Shown: piece by piece, positions 1-11,317 of the stretch
Layout of the letters: every line of letters begins with the position of its first letter
Position numbering within the stretch: the first letter of the stretch is position 1
Assembly: GCA_933228895.1 (NCBI GenBank)
Contig: OW121856.1
Coordinates: 104,011,027-104,075,026 of the forward strand
Length of the DNA stretch: 64,000 bases
Direction: 5' to 3'
Origin: Platycnemis pennipes
Lineage: Eukaryota; Arthropoda; Insecta; Odonata; Platycnemididae
The notes under the pieces: model-generated
Told to the model about the DNA's origin: nothing
What the model saw: the letters and a program-made list of their open reading frames with translations, nothing else
Database searches by the model: none
Position numbers and translations under genes: made by a program

Positions 1-59
1 TTTCAATTTCTTGCATTCAAAATTGTCTACAAGGGTACTTTCTTACAGGAAGGAAAAAA

Positions 60-555
60 GCCAGTCCGGTATCTGAATTCCAAAACCCAACGTGTGGTCG
101 CCGCCCCAAAATGCCAAATAATTTCGCAAGACAAAAAGCGCTGCATGCCTACAAAGCCATCGGACCGGGGAAAAGGCAATAGGTTTCCCTCTAAGCCTGT
201 CCGTTTGAGGCGAAAAGCGAAACTTTAATCTTGTGCCCCCTCGCGTCTTTTTAAGCCTCGGCTATCGCGCGCGCGTGTTTTTTTTTCCTCCCACCCCCAG
301 ATCCTGGGAATTCATTTCCCGGCCTTTCCATTGCTGTGGCAGGCGGTCCCTTCCCTTTGGCGAGCCAAATCCAGTTTCCAATTGAAGGTTTGCCGTGAAA
401 GGAAAGGGAGGAAGGAAGCGGACGGCAGGGCAATGAAAGAAATCAAAGCGACGAATGGTAGTGGGCAGCGACACGGGAAAAGGGTGGAAAGAAAAGAAGG
501 GAATAGATCCAAGGCTAGAGGACTGGGAGAAGGGGAAGAGGAAGGGGAAGATTTA
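60..555. other. GC-rich island, no gene recognised
   Basis: This stretch is richer in G+C and CpG than the sequence after it and contains an alternating CG run (gcgcgcgcg near 267-275). From about 380 to 555 the plus strand is strongly purine-rich (GGAAGG, GAAGGGGAAG). Short frames on both strands are low-complexity and show no family motif. It ends where repeat R1 begins. It could be a CpG-island-like regulatory region, but nothing proves this. Confidence 0.45.
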
Positions 556-556
556 A

Positions 557-1712
557 ACACATGAGTCAAAATTTACCATGCCAACCACAAATATTATTAG
601 AAATTATATTAAAATGCTCCCGAAAATTGACGAATGTCACATGACCTGAAATTCCTTCTGACGTCACTTCACGGTATAGTCACCATATTGCTAAGGAAAC
701 AGACGTTTATTTCAGAAGGAAACGAAGTGATTTCTGAGGTTTTTAGCCGTTTCTTGATCAAAACGATGACTGAAAGGGGATTTAAATAGAGCAGTCCGAC
801 AATTGGTCTTTGGATGACTCCCTTACGGGGGCATCCTTACATACATACACCCTTAACCTATTATACAAATGTTTTAATTACCTGCTACAGCAGTAATAAA
901 ATTATTTATCTTCACTTTAATGTCACAGTTATTTTATGAGTATGTAATTATTGTCTGTTATTTATAATACATTTTATGCTGCGTTTTTATTTTTGAATTT
1001 GCTTATACAAATTCAAAATGTCATGTAAATTATACTTCTGATGCTTTGAACTGGAATGGACTGTAGAATCTTCAAGTTGAAATGTTATAGTTACCTGCTA
1101 CAGCAGATATCAAGCAACTTATTTTTACTCAAATCTTTTACAACTATTTTCTTTTTTTGAGCATGTAATCAATTTGCTGGATTCTATGTAAGTTTTGCAT
1201 TACGTTTTCATATCGTTTTTATTTAATATCTATTCAAACGTCATGCACATTATGCATCTGTTGCTTTTAGGGGTATGTACCCAGAGCATTGAATAAATCT
1301 CTCCTTCTATCTATCTAAAAAAACAGCGATTGCTTTCTCGTCGCAGAGATACTTGGGAATATCACAAGCATTATATAATTTATTGACGATTTACTCATTA
1401 CGATCCACGCTAATTAAGTAAGAAATCAAAATTAATTCGTTTGCTGCATTAAAAAATGGGATAAAATTTTTAGCCAATTATCAATTAAACCACTTACCTC
1501 ACGTATAACAGATTAACAACGGCCATAGTAATATCGTACCGTGGTTGCATGGTTAGATGACGTCGTGTTTTTTTAATCAGCCGAAAACGGATTAATTATA
1601 AAGAGTAATATCTTTGTAAGACACCTTAATTCATCGGCAAAATTTTTGCCAAGCACGTTTTAGCTAGTAAAACTAACGTTTAAAGCGTTGTGAAAATAGT
1701 GAATGTTCCTAT
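557..1712 (-). repeat. Dispersed repeat family R1, copy 1, split by an insertion
   Basis: Read on the minus strand, this segment aligns in order, end to end, with 54385-55078. Shared landmarks are CACGACGTCATC, a conserved GAGGTAAGT, GCAATCGCT followed by a T run, CCGTAAGGGAGTCA, CTAAAAACCTCA, TAGCAATATGG and GTGACGTCAGAAGG. Copy 1 carries an extra block of about 480 bp (about 836-1314) that copy 2 lacks. Both copies have stop codons in every frame, so the family looks non-coding. I do not recognise it; a non-autonomous element or an old LTR or UTR fragment are possible. The ends are approximate. Confidence 0.75.
836..1314 (+). mobile_element. Dimeric retroposon-like insertion inside R1
   Basis: This block is missing from the R1 copy at 54385-55078 and so is a later insertion. 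It contains two diverged units in tandem, about 213 bp apart. Each unit starts near TTACCTGCTACAGCAG (878-893 and 1091-1106) and ends with a related TCATG..ATTAT..TCTG..GCTTT segment. The right end has GAATAAAT followed by a TCTATCTATCT microsatellite. A polyadenylation-like signal followed by a simple-repeat tail suits a SINE or other retroposon. No RNA polymerase III boxes or coding sequence were recognised. Confidence 0.55.
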
Positions 1713-2550
1713 TTGCTAGTTATCTCCCGTTTTTTGAACAATATGACTTGTGAAAAACTTAACAGTAATTTTGCATGTTCTTTACATGTGTTTTTTACTC
1801 TTTTTACGGGTGCATTGTCTTCTATAATGAATTACTGAAAAAAATTCATGGTTAAGCAGTAGCACTGAGAGTTTGAATGCTTCGTGGTTCCATTGTTTGG
1901 TTAGTTGGCTCCGGGTCTCTTCCCTTTAATTGTGATTTTCCTCTTCGTCTAGTTTCTCCCATGAAATAATATTAATTATTTCATTACAAATATCACTTGC
2001 AATTTCTAAGTGGCATCCCGATATGCTAAAATATATGCAATTCCTACTCCTTGGTCAATGCCCTTAGTTTGTAAGTGAAACTGAAATGTGTGTCGTGGTA
2101 TTCGTCTCTTTAGTTTTAAATATGTTAATGCATAATTTTCTCATTTAAGATGTGGAAATTACTATAAATACGGCTGCTTTGCCGTAAAGAAATAAAGAAG
2201 AAATACAACTGAAACTCCCTCTTCTGTATATAATATGCATGTCTGTCTTTTATCTCCCGTTTGTGTATACCATGTGAATTTTAGCCAACAATGCACCGCA
2301 AAAGCCAGATCTTACCAACCTATGTAAATTTTTATCTTTCTGGAACAAAAATTAGGTTAATTCACATCACATAATATTATCATAGACTCTTCTTTCTAGG
2401 GCCAGCCTGCGTGCTCCAGAATCAGAAGAGAAGTTTTTAACCTGTTTTATTATTTTGCCCTGATTGCCGTGTGGAGAACTCGTGTAGTTGAGCACTTCGC
2501 CCATGAAATGGTACGTCAAACTATTCTTTTCTTATGATTTCATTCTTTCC
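1713..2550. other. AT-rich spacer, nothing recognised
   Basis: AT-rich sequence with short homopolymer runs. I see no open frame with family motifs, no tRNA-like structure and no terminal repeats between R1 and the Penelope-like fragment. Confidence 0.5.
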
Positions 2551-2615
2551 TGGCGAATTATTTTCGTAAAGTGTTCTCGGGCTCCCACCGGGTTGAATAT
2601 TTATGTAACACCAAC
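2551..2615 (+). repeat. Left inverted repeat of Penelope-like fragment
   Basis: This is the inverse complement of 3199-3267 with a few mismatches. It fits the inverted arrangement of Penelope pseudo-LTRs. Confidence 0.7.
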
Positions 2616-3052
2616 TGTTTCAAGATCTCAAGAATTCTCAAGAGATACTACATAGATACGGTCCACAAACCAATTAGTAAACTGAGATACCAACAAGTTA
2701 AGGTGAAGAACACCGTAGGCCTAATGACCCCTGGTGTCTACCAGATCTCTAGCGAATGTGGCCAAGTCTACGTGGGGGAGACTGGTAGAACGATAGTCTC
2801 CAGGTGTAAAGGAGCATCGGAGGCATTTTAGGCTTGGACAACCTGATAGGTCTGCTGTGGCTGAACATAGTATCACTCGGGACCACAGGATAAAATGGGA
2901 TAGGGCAAAATTAATCTGCCGTTACAACAACTTCTGGGACAGGCTTGCTAAGGAGACCATTGAGATCCCGCAGAACAAAAACAGTTTTAATAGAGACACG
3001 GGTTATAAAATTAGCAATTTGTGGAATCCCATTTTAAATCAAAGAAAACTAT
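2571..3052 (+). pseudogene. Penelope-like protein C-terminus with GIY-YIG nuclease, frameshifted
   Basis: The first frame (2571-2831) contains GVYQIS followed by QVYVGETGR, the two halves of a GIY-YIG nuclease core. That domain nicks DNA during insertion of Penelope-like retroelements. The frame is lost near 2808 and hits a stop at 2829. A one-base shift lets it run on (RRHFRLGQPDRSAVAEHSI) into the second frame, which ends at about 3052 after DHRIKWDRAKLI and SNLWNPIL. Both frames are short compared with a full Penelope protein, which also needs an N-terminal reverse transcriptase. The start at 2571 is arbitrary because the real start would lie in the missing part. The copy is not functional. 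Confidence 0.72.
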
Positions 3053-3198
3053 AGAACTCCGCCTCTTTATCCAAATTTCGAAGATCCTTCCGGCCAATCA
3101 GGAGTAACCTGATTGTTGCAACAGTTTATAGATACGTCTCAACGGCTTTAATTTACTCACCCATCCTGAAGACGATGGACGAGTCGTCCGTTGAAACG

Positions 3199-3267
3199 TT
3201 GGTGTTACATAAATATTTAACCCGGTGGGAAGCCCGAGAAAACTTTACGAAAATATTCTTTTCTTGG
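3199..3267 (-). repeat. Right inverted repeat of Penelope-like fragment
   Basis: This is the inverse complement of 2551-2615. Just upstream (3166-3197) lies a self-complementary segment described in the findings. Confidence 0.7.
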
Positions 3268-6200
3268 TACTCTCCACATTCTAGAGAAGTCTAACGTCGA
3301 TCAATTTGTTTTTCTACCGAATACAAAAAAATCCTCCCTTCCACCCAGTAACGTACCTGTCCTTATTGGCATAAATCATAGCTGTCAATCATCTATTCTG
3401 AATAACAAGCATTGCCAGATACAAGGAATATTTTTATCCATCGTGCTGTAGATGTTATTCCTAAATACCCGTTGACATTAGCTGTAAGGGAGGTAAATAC
3501 TGGTGAGAGGCTTTCTCACTTTTATTATTTGCTCGTAAACCACCTAAACTTTTTTTAATATACTTAACTTATATTTACGCATTCATATTTTCTTCGGCGA
3601 CTACAATCAACCGTCCTCATATGAAAGAAATGCCTAAAGGGAGTTTAAGTTCTTTAACTCTTCCACAATCTCCTATTTCCGAATAATATTTATTCTTTTA
3701 GCGATCTCTTATTTTTAATATGCTATATCAGAGAGAGAACTAGTGAAGTACTGGTTACAGAAGCGGAAGCGAGAGAGATGATGCGTAATTCCTCCTCCTT
3801 CGAATAAAAGAGTATGTTTAGGATAGTATATAAATTATAATTAGCTGAGATCATAGCAAAATACACCCTGAGTATGTAGGCTGAATTATTGAACAAAACG
3901 TTGGCAGTTCACACTCACCTGGTGCATATTCTGAGCCATATTATCTTAATTGAATTTATTACTTAGCTTAATACCGCTTCTGCTAGAAGATTCAGTGGGA
4001 AAATCTTATTACTGTTTGTTAAGCAATATTGTGTGGTGAGCCTTTGCGACACCTGGCAGCAATGAAATTAAAAACTACTTATATTTACGAAGTATCGTGT
4101 ACGAGATTTAAAGACACATTTCTTGTGAATTGAAAGTAATCTTCTACACAGAAGGTATATTCCTTTGCAGTAGTGGGGGGAGGTGTACTTTAAAAGATGA
4201 AAATGGTACTGACTTGAAAGTTTACGGGAGGAAATTAAATCTGGCAATTTGATGATAAGCAAAACAGACTAATTTCTGGAATACGATGATTATGACATTA
4301 CGTACCTCTTTGTGGAATCAAGCAGAATGATTCATTAAAATAAAAGCAGTTAATTTGCTAAAATGAAAGCTTTGTGGAGTATTATTAATATCTTCAGGCA
4401 AAGTTACCGCCTCATATTTCTCCATTGACTCGGTCCATACGTCAACCATTGAACCTATTGATTTCCATCCTAATTATTTCTCAAAATTGGAATGTTATCA
4501 TTGAATCCTTGTACATAGTTATATACTTTTTCCCGCGAACAATCCATTTCCCATGTCAAAGATAGTGCAACTTGATGTCATATGCAAGTATTATATTATA
4601 GCTGTGTCACAGAAAGTGAATATTAACATCATTCCTTCGTCTTATCATTGCATTTCCCAAGTATTATTTTCATAAATCTCAGCATGAATTGAAAGTCGAG
4701 CCGGTCTTTCCTGTACAGAAATAAACAGACAGATCTAAGAAAATTCAGTGTCGCGAATAATATCTTATTAATGCAAGAGAGTGGAGAATTCTCTCAGAGC
4801 GCTCATGAATTCGTGGAATGCATGTTTTGGTGATTCCTCCACCAATGTGTTTAACTGTGATGAAATTGCGCTGCAGAAAATAGTCCTTTCATCTTTGGTC
4901 TGGTACCATCAGCTAAAAAGGAGACACAACTCTGCATGGTTGGTGGGTAACAAGCTGGAAAATTTCATTGTGATCGCTTATCACAGCCCTCAGAGCTGAC
5001 ATCTTGGGAAGGCTTACATCCAAATGTAAGGAGTATAAACAAAATAGAAGCGTGATTATTTTTGGAGAGAGTTTCGACCACAATAGACGCCATAGCGTAC
5101 GGGATGATGGAAGTTGAATCCAGACACCGGGTTCCTCAAAATCTTCCATCCCTACGAAAGTTATGCCAGCTCCGGGAACGTATTGTTGCTGGGGAAACTA
5201 GTTTGGATTTAGCCTGGATATACTGTGTTGCGTTTCTCCGCTAGTAGAGATGACACAATTTTATTTCTAGGCCACGAGTGTGGCGCTATCTCTTCGCGAC
5301 CATACTGATTCACAGATAGGCAAGGTCCTCGTTATAGCTCCACCTCTCATGTCAATCTGAAATTAAAATTCGCTCTGCATCAAATTTCCTACGGCAGAGC
5401 GTTGATTTTTGGCTAAGAAGCTTTCGTACGCTATCGTTGTAATTGATGAGTTTCTCAAATTGATGGATAACTTGCTGTGTTTTCAATTGATACCGGAGTT
5501 TCGTCAATTCCATCAATAGAAACTTTCTTCTAAACGAAATAAAATTAAAGTAAATTGACATTTACACAATTTTTACCAATTTTTTATTATTATCATACCC
5601 TTTGCAAAAATTGTAATAATTTGTGGAATTGAAAATAAAATACTGCCATTTTACGATCGTTTTTAATAAGAAGAATTATTTTTATTGCTCGCTACTGTTT
5701 AACAAGATAATCGCTGTGTGTATATGCACTATCTGAACGCCTACCAGTTATTTGAGAACAGAAATGTACCGTGAGATTCGTTGTTACACACACTATTGAG
5801 CTTTCAACGTGTTTCAAATCTGGCACTTCATTCTGAGCATTTAATGATTCAAGTATATTTTTTTGTTTCTCACTAGAGTATTTCAGTTAATAATTACATT
5901 AATATGCTTTACAATGCCTAGAATACTGTACCTCCAGAAAGAATAAAGTTTCGCTAACTTATATTGCGTTACAATTAAGAACTCTCGGCTCAAACCACCG
6001 TAAATATGGCAGTGAGCTGAAAGTATGGCAATAAAAGATTTTAAGACCTGAATATAATATGGTTAATTATGTAAATAGCCAAAACAATCTGCGATATAAT
6101 TTTAACCCGCCTCTAAGCCCACCCAGCTTTCCTTGAAGGAGCTTCCCCGTGTAGGGACTTCCTCCTTACGCCTAGTAATTATTCAAAGTCACAACAAATG

Positions 6201-7539
6201 TGAGATATATCATTAAAGAAGTTTTCATTTACTTGTTAATATTTCATCTCACCTCAGCAATATTTTACCAGCCCTTATTACTAAACCTACTTACTAATAC
6301 GACCCTATTGAATTCAACGACGTAAGAATATCTGTTTAATATAATCTTTAAATCTGAGGTAGCAGAAAACGAAACTCTATCAAGGATATCTTAATGGTCT
6401 ACATAGGCTGTGACTAGGTCTATGAGGTCAGCCCGATGGTTCTCATTTGCGAATATCCACGAAAAACGACTCCGTGCAGATCCTTAACAAGGGTTAAATT
6501 TGCAGCGAAGGCTCCTGTCGTGGCATTCTAATTTCCACCTCTTGACCTTGTTAATTTACTCCAATCTTGTTCCTAGGTATCTCAACTGAAAGCCCTAGGG
6601 TTTTCAATCCCAATTCCTCCGCGATTTTTTTTTTCCTCTTCCCACGGTCTCTCACGGGCCTCATTTTCTTTTTATGAATGAAAAATGTCTCTCCATGCTA
6701 CGTTTTCGAAGTGGGAAAGGAAGCCTGCTAAGACTCTGGACCGTAAATTGGCTCTTAAAGGAGACTGGAAGGTGCACGATGGGGCAAAGGGCAGAAGAGG
6801 GCCTTATTGAGTTGGCTCTGGTCGGCTGGAGTGAAAACTCGGGAGTGTTTGAATGGAATCTTACCCCGTTTCAAGGCATATGAGAGAGCGCGGGAAAATA
6901 TGGGTTCATATGATGAGGGACTATACTTTTGCTTATAATTACAGTTTCTTCAAATTTGCGTATTTAAAAGAGAATACTGCTTGAGAAAATTTTAAATATA
7001 ACATTGAATTTGTAGATTTTATAAAACCATCCCACTTCAATTTTTCTAAATTTACGTGACCTCCTAAGAAATGAAGGATTGGTTGCCTTAATGGCATCTG
7101 TAATAATGGAATCAGTTTAGGAACTGAACAATATTATTGCAAGCGAATATAATCGGAATCGAAATTCAACTAAGAAAAATGCCTTGTGATTCACGTATAT
7201 TTTCACTCGGGAGTATTTTAAATATTTGCAATACGTCGCTGTAACATATGAATGCTAGCAAAGCGTATATTGGATCAGGTTTTCTTGCGTGAAAAGTACG
7301 TAGAGGAAATCACGGTTGTCATGGTGAAGGGATAGGAATGCTAATTATTATATTTAGAATACAACGTAAGGTTCCCATATTTATCATTTACTAACTCTTC
7401 TAGTTACGCTCGCCATTATAGATTCCGTGGCAAAATTTAGCGAAGGCATCCTCGCACTATCGTCCAAGTTTGATGGCTTAAAGTAAGTGCAGGTATCCTC
7501 AAGGGATAGTGTTCTCCACCTTTAATGTATCTTGGATCG
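3268..7539. other. Mostly AT-rich stretch, no gene recognised
   Basis: About 4.3 kb with only short frames, none with a recognisable motif. The part from about 6640 to 6900 is less AT-rich. I saw no terminal repeats, tandem arrays or tRNA-like boxes. Frames of 60-80 codons near 4781, 4913 and 5062 overlap on both strands and look like chance. Confidence 0.45.
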
Positions 7540-8400
7540 GAGACTATTAACTACCCCTCAACTCGCGAATAGAATTACGCCTCGGGGCGGCTATATTCCG
7601 CGTGCTAAACCGCTGAGGACGGTTATAATATTATATGGGGTGAGGAGGGCAAAATGGAAAGTGGGGGGCAGGTTGGGGAGGAGGTTAGATTGCAAAGGTG
7701 GCTCGGGGAGGTCAGGGGCGATGGGAAGGGGGAGACCTCTCCGCAGGGGGTTGATTACTGCGAGGGAAGCGTCGCTGAGGAAGCGAATCTACTTTGGGCC
7801 TTCGTCTTGGATGAATTTACGAGGGAATTGTGCGAGGAGCAAGATGGGGGACGAGTCCCTAAGTGGCCATTAAAAGTGGAGGGAAATTCCGGCTCAGCCG
7901 AGACGGGGTCGAAGGGCAGGGTGTATTTTTGCACGCGCGAGACGCGGACTGACGTTACTCGACGACGTAACTTGAGTGGGACGCGCGGGCTCCGAGGGGG
8001 AAGTGGAGAAGGAGGGGGTGGATTATAGGGGCGTCCTCGCGTACACCGACGCGAATGACTTCGGAGCAGGGCCGGAGCGAGTGAGAGCCTATCGGAGGAG
8101 AGGACCCAATTCCCGCTTTGGATTTCCTTTCGAAGTTTTCGCCCCGCGGCTTTCATTAGCGACTCGTCAGTCTCTCTTGCCAGATTGACAGGCGCCCTTG
8201 CTCTTTTCCCCCTTCGCGTTCCGTGTCAATTTCGCGTTGGCTCCTCCGTTTTGATGGAAACTTCGCGTAAGTGAATTCCTTCGGCGGAATACCGTAAACC
8301 AACTGCTTAAACTTCTGTGTCACTTTCCCCTCTTTTTCTTTCGTCGCTCTATAATCTCCTGCCAAGGTGATTTGGCCACCCTGCTCTCACGGCTATCCGA
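7540..8400. other. CpG- and GC-rich island
   Basis: Many CpG dinucleotides (for example CACGCGCGAGACGCGG near 7933). From 7640 to 8030 the plus strand is purine-rich (GGGGAGG types). Overlapping frames of 113, 124 and 133 codons on opposite strands come from this skew and have no family motif. A TATA-like string lies near 7625-7638. A promoter or CpG island is possible but unproven. Confidence 0.45.
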
Positions 8401-9752
8401 AAGGTTTTATTTTGAATCCTTACACAGGGACGTGTGACCCACAGTTATATATAAAATTTCACCAAAATAATATGAGCTAAAGATTGTTTTTACGCCTACT
8501 TCTGAAAACTTCAGAACCATAGGATTTGTGCAGTTATTATTCAATGTCGTAGAAGTTGTTTCAATTAAAAAAATGATCGGAAACTGATTTTATTTAAATT
8601 CAATCCTTCCAATGCACACAGGAGAAAAAGTCAGTGTATTTATGTCCAAAAAATATTTATGCTTCATGCCATTGAATATGATTCGTCCCTTCGCAATCAC
8701 CCGATTTTTTGTGGAAGAAGGAAATACAGCAACAAGTATGGGACAGTTAGAAGAAAAGACCGTAAAAGTGTTTAATGTTTCAAGTGATTCTTTTCTCAGT
8801 TTTTAAAGAAATTCAATTGACGGTGACTCTTCGTGAGAATAGACTGCGTGTTGTTTATAAGATTAACGTCTTATAAAGATTTATAAGCGTAACGTGCCAC
8901 CAAAATACTTTTTTCGATTTTTTCCCATACCATTTAGGAGGAAGAAATGATAGTAAGAAACCGGAGTTTTCACTGAAACTTTGTACGTCACAACACATTA
9001 CTTGACGAAATATAAAGATTTACTCTGGGAATATGTGTAGCTATTTCCCCTGTTGCCTTATCTATTAATACGTATACCTATTGCTGAACACTGCCATGGT
9101 TTATTTAAGTACTACCTGTAATCTGTGGGGGTATGTTTTAAACCGTTGGGATTATCTCTAATTTGCAACCAAGGAGTCACGTATTACAGACACGAATGGT
9201 TCGAAAATGTTGGTGTGTTTTAGTCGTCCATTACAATCCTTGTCATTGTATTCACTTGAATTTTTCTAATCCAACGACTAAGTTCGGCTTCCAGCACTTT
9301 CTGGTTTACATTTCTACGAGCTCATTACATTATGGCTTTATTCAATCGTCGCCTGGAATATAAGGGTGCCTGACGTTGATTCCATTCGCGCCGCACACCC
9401 TAGCTGATAGTGAACCCTAGCTGGTGTTGCAGGACACTCTTAAGATGCAGATGAAGGATTGCGAAATCGACTTCCAGCAGTGCCCTCTTCTGTCCTTGAC
9501 CAATCTTATCTCCCGGAGGAGATTGGAAAAGTTTTTTCCAATGCTTCGACGCCGAGTTCCGATTTCGATTTCCGCCTTTGGGATTGGATTTCTTTATGTG
9601 TGGATTTCCTTGTCCTCCTCACCCGGCCAACACGTAATGTTGTTTAACATGAAACTATTGGTTGATTGGAAAACGCCGTATTCCCCTTCTAAGCCATTTT
9701 AACTTTCTAGCAAGCTGACAGCAATCACTCTAAAGAGAGAAAAGTCTGGAAG
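8401..9752. other. AT-rich spacer, nothing recognised
   Basis: Short frames only. The 92-codon frame at 9424-9702 overlaps another frame on the same strand and shows no motif. Confidence 0.4.
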
Positions 9753-11085
9753 AAATAACTCCGAAAAACGTATGGATAAATTTAAAAAATCAGTTGCTTA
9801 TTTACACTGGTTAAGGGGGGCGTTTACTCGGGAGTAAAATCGATATTTTGTACGCTAAATCATTGGATGGAAACGAAAAATTAATTTTAGTGAAAAAATA
9901 AATTTTATAACCAGATTGCTAATTGTAAATTGGGATTCATCAAAAGAGTATTGGGTAAATGTGACGATCATATACGATAAATCAGCTACTTTTCCCTTCT
10001 TAGACCTCATTTGGAATATGCTGCCAGTGTATGGGATCCCTATGAAATCAGTCTAAGTAACAAACTTGAACGTGTGCAGCGAAGATTGGCAAGATTTGTA
10101 AAGGGACGATGCGATAATTAGATTAGCGTAACCAGTCTATTAAATGAATTAAAATGGGAATCATTGTCAGATCGCAGGTTGAAATTTAGACTTAATCTCT
10201 TAAATAAATTACAAGACCATATTTTCAGTGATGATGTTAAAAATATTTTGCGAACCCCAACTTACTATGGCAGACTGGACCATAATCAAAGGTAGAGAAA
10301 TTGATTGCCGAACTGATAGATTCAAAATGTCCTTTTTCCCTCGTACAATTAGAGATACGAATAACGGTAAATATGTCCAATCGGAGAGTGGCAATGGATA
10401 GCATTGGTAGCTGCATGTTGGTATAAGGACTTGAAGCTAACCCTACTAACAGAATGTTTTTGCATTTTTGCTTTGCAATTTCTATCTTTTTCAATTAGTG
10501 AAGTTCTGACTAGTTATTAATACTATTCCTTTTTCATGCATGATATGTAGTGCATTTTGGTGAGAAATCACCCCCTGCCACACACCTTTATGGTGGCTTG
10601 CAGGGTATTATGTAGATGTAGATCTATTCACTCATAAATCTAAAACTAAAAAAAGAAAAAGGTGACGCCCACCGAACTAGCTGCTTAAAGAATTACTACG
10701 TCATTCACATCCCTCCTTGACTGTTTTGCGAGAAAGGGAGGGGAGTGGAGGTGGGGGCGGAATATCTGCTCATACAAACCCTGCCGCAACCACATCCATT
10801 GGCAGATAAAGGTATGTGTCCAGCACTGTGATAGGGCGACGGATCTTCGAAGTCTCAGTTCTGATTGGACCAAGTTGATGACGTACAAGTCCTTTGCAAG
10901 CCCACTTTTCCGAAAGGGTTCAAACGCATCAGTTTTTCGCCCCTTGTAAATGGAGAACTACTTGATGGATCGAAGAACGGGAAAATTCGGGCCTTTTTAT
11001 CTTACTAACTAAGATCAGCAGATCAGATTCGGCAACAATATATCTTTTTATTTTACTAGCTCTATCAGATTCGGCAATAAAAAAT
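9753..11085 (+). repeat. Dispersed repeat family R2, copy A, interrupted by a LINE
   Basis: This aligns in the same orientation with 27505-28058. Shared landmarks are GCGTTTACTCGG, ATAACCAG or CTAACCAG, CGCCCACCGAAC, CATTGGCAGA, CTGATTGGAC or GTGATTGGAC, GATGACGTAC, GTCCTTTGCA, GCCCACTTTTCCGAAA, CATCAGTTTTTCGCC and CAGATTCGGCA. The LINE fragment 9915-10622 splits it exactly where copy B is continuous (AACCAG then CATTCACTC). Copy A also has a short internal duplication of the CAGATTCGGCAA segment near its right end. No protein is encoded. The inverted CCAAT box and TGACGTA motif are conserved in both copies, which may point to a promoter or LTR origin. Confidence 0.72.
9915..10622 (+). mobile_element. 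5'-truncated non-LTR retrotransposon, 3' part of reverse transcriptase
   Basis: The conceptual protein reads, with stops and shifts, through LRPHLEYAASVWDPY, then NKLERVQRRLARFVKG, then LLNELKWESLSDRRLKFRL, the typical end of a LINE reverse transcriptase of the jockey/CR1/R1-like type. The reverse transcriptase copies the element RNA at the insertion site. The 3' end has CCCCCTGCCACACACC, then GGTGGCTTGCAGGGTA, then a short ATGTAGATGTAGAT tail. The 5' end is abrupt at 9915 inside repeat R2. Clade assignment is uncertain. Confidence 0.8.
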
Positions 11086-11313
11086 ATGATACACAACATC
11101 ATTAATGACATGACCCGAGTTGGATACATTTTGTGTAGGTTACCGCGGTAAGTTATAGCATTTCAGATGTATAAAAATAATTGTTCGCTACCCGGGTCGG
11201 GTCGATTAATAATCTTTGGAATTAAATAAGTCACTTTTCATTTTATCCATAATGAATGTGTTTTGGAAGCCTAAGCCAAAATCCATTTCCTCGAAATTTT
11301 TTAATTCTTGTTT
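11086..11313. other. AT-rich spacer between R2 and a MITE
   Basis: Nothing recognised apart from a CCCGGGTCGGGTCG run near 11190. Confidence 0.4.
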
Positions 11314-11317
11314 TTAA

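Larger units (their letters stand above)
2551..3267 (+). mobile_element. Penelope-like retroelement fragment framed by inverted repeats
   Basis: A segment of about 65 bp at 2551-2615 (from TTTTCGTAAAG through CTCCCACCGGGTTGAATA to AACACCAAC) recurs in inverted orientation at 3199-3267 (from GTTGGTGTTACATAAATA through ACCCGGTGGGAAGCCC to TTTACGAAAATA). Between them is the C-terminal end of a protein with a GIY-YIG-type nuclease motif. Penelope-like elements are known to carry a C-terminal GIY-YIG endonuclease and terminal repeats that can be inverted, so the layout fits that group. The reverse transcriptase part is missing, so this is a truncated copy. Confidence 0.75.
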
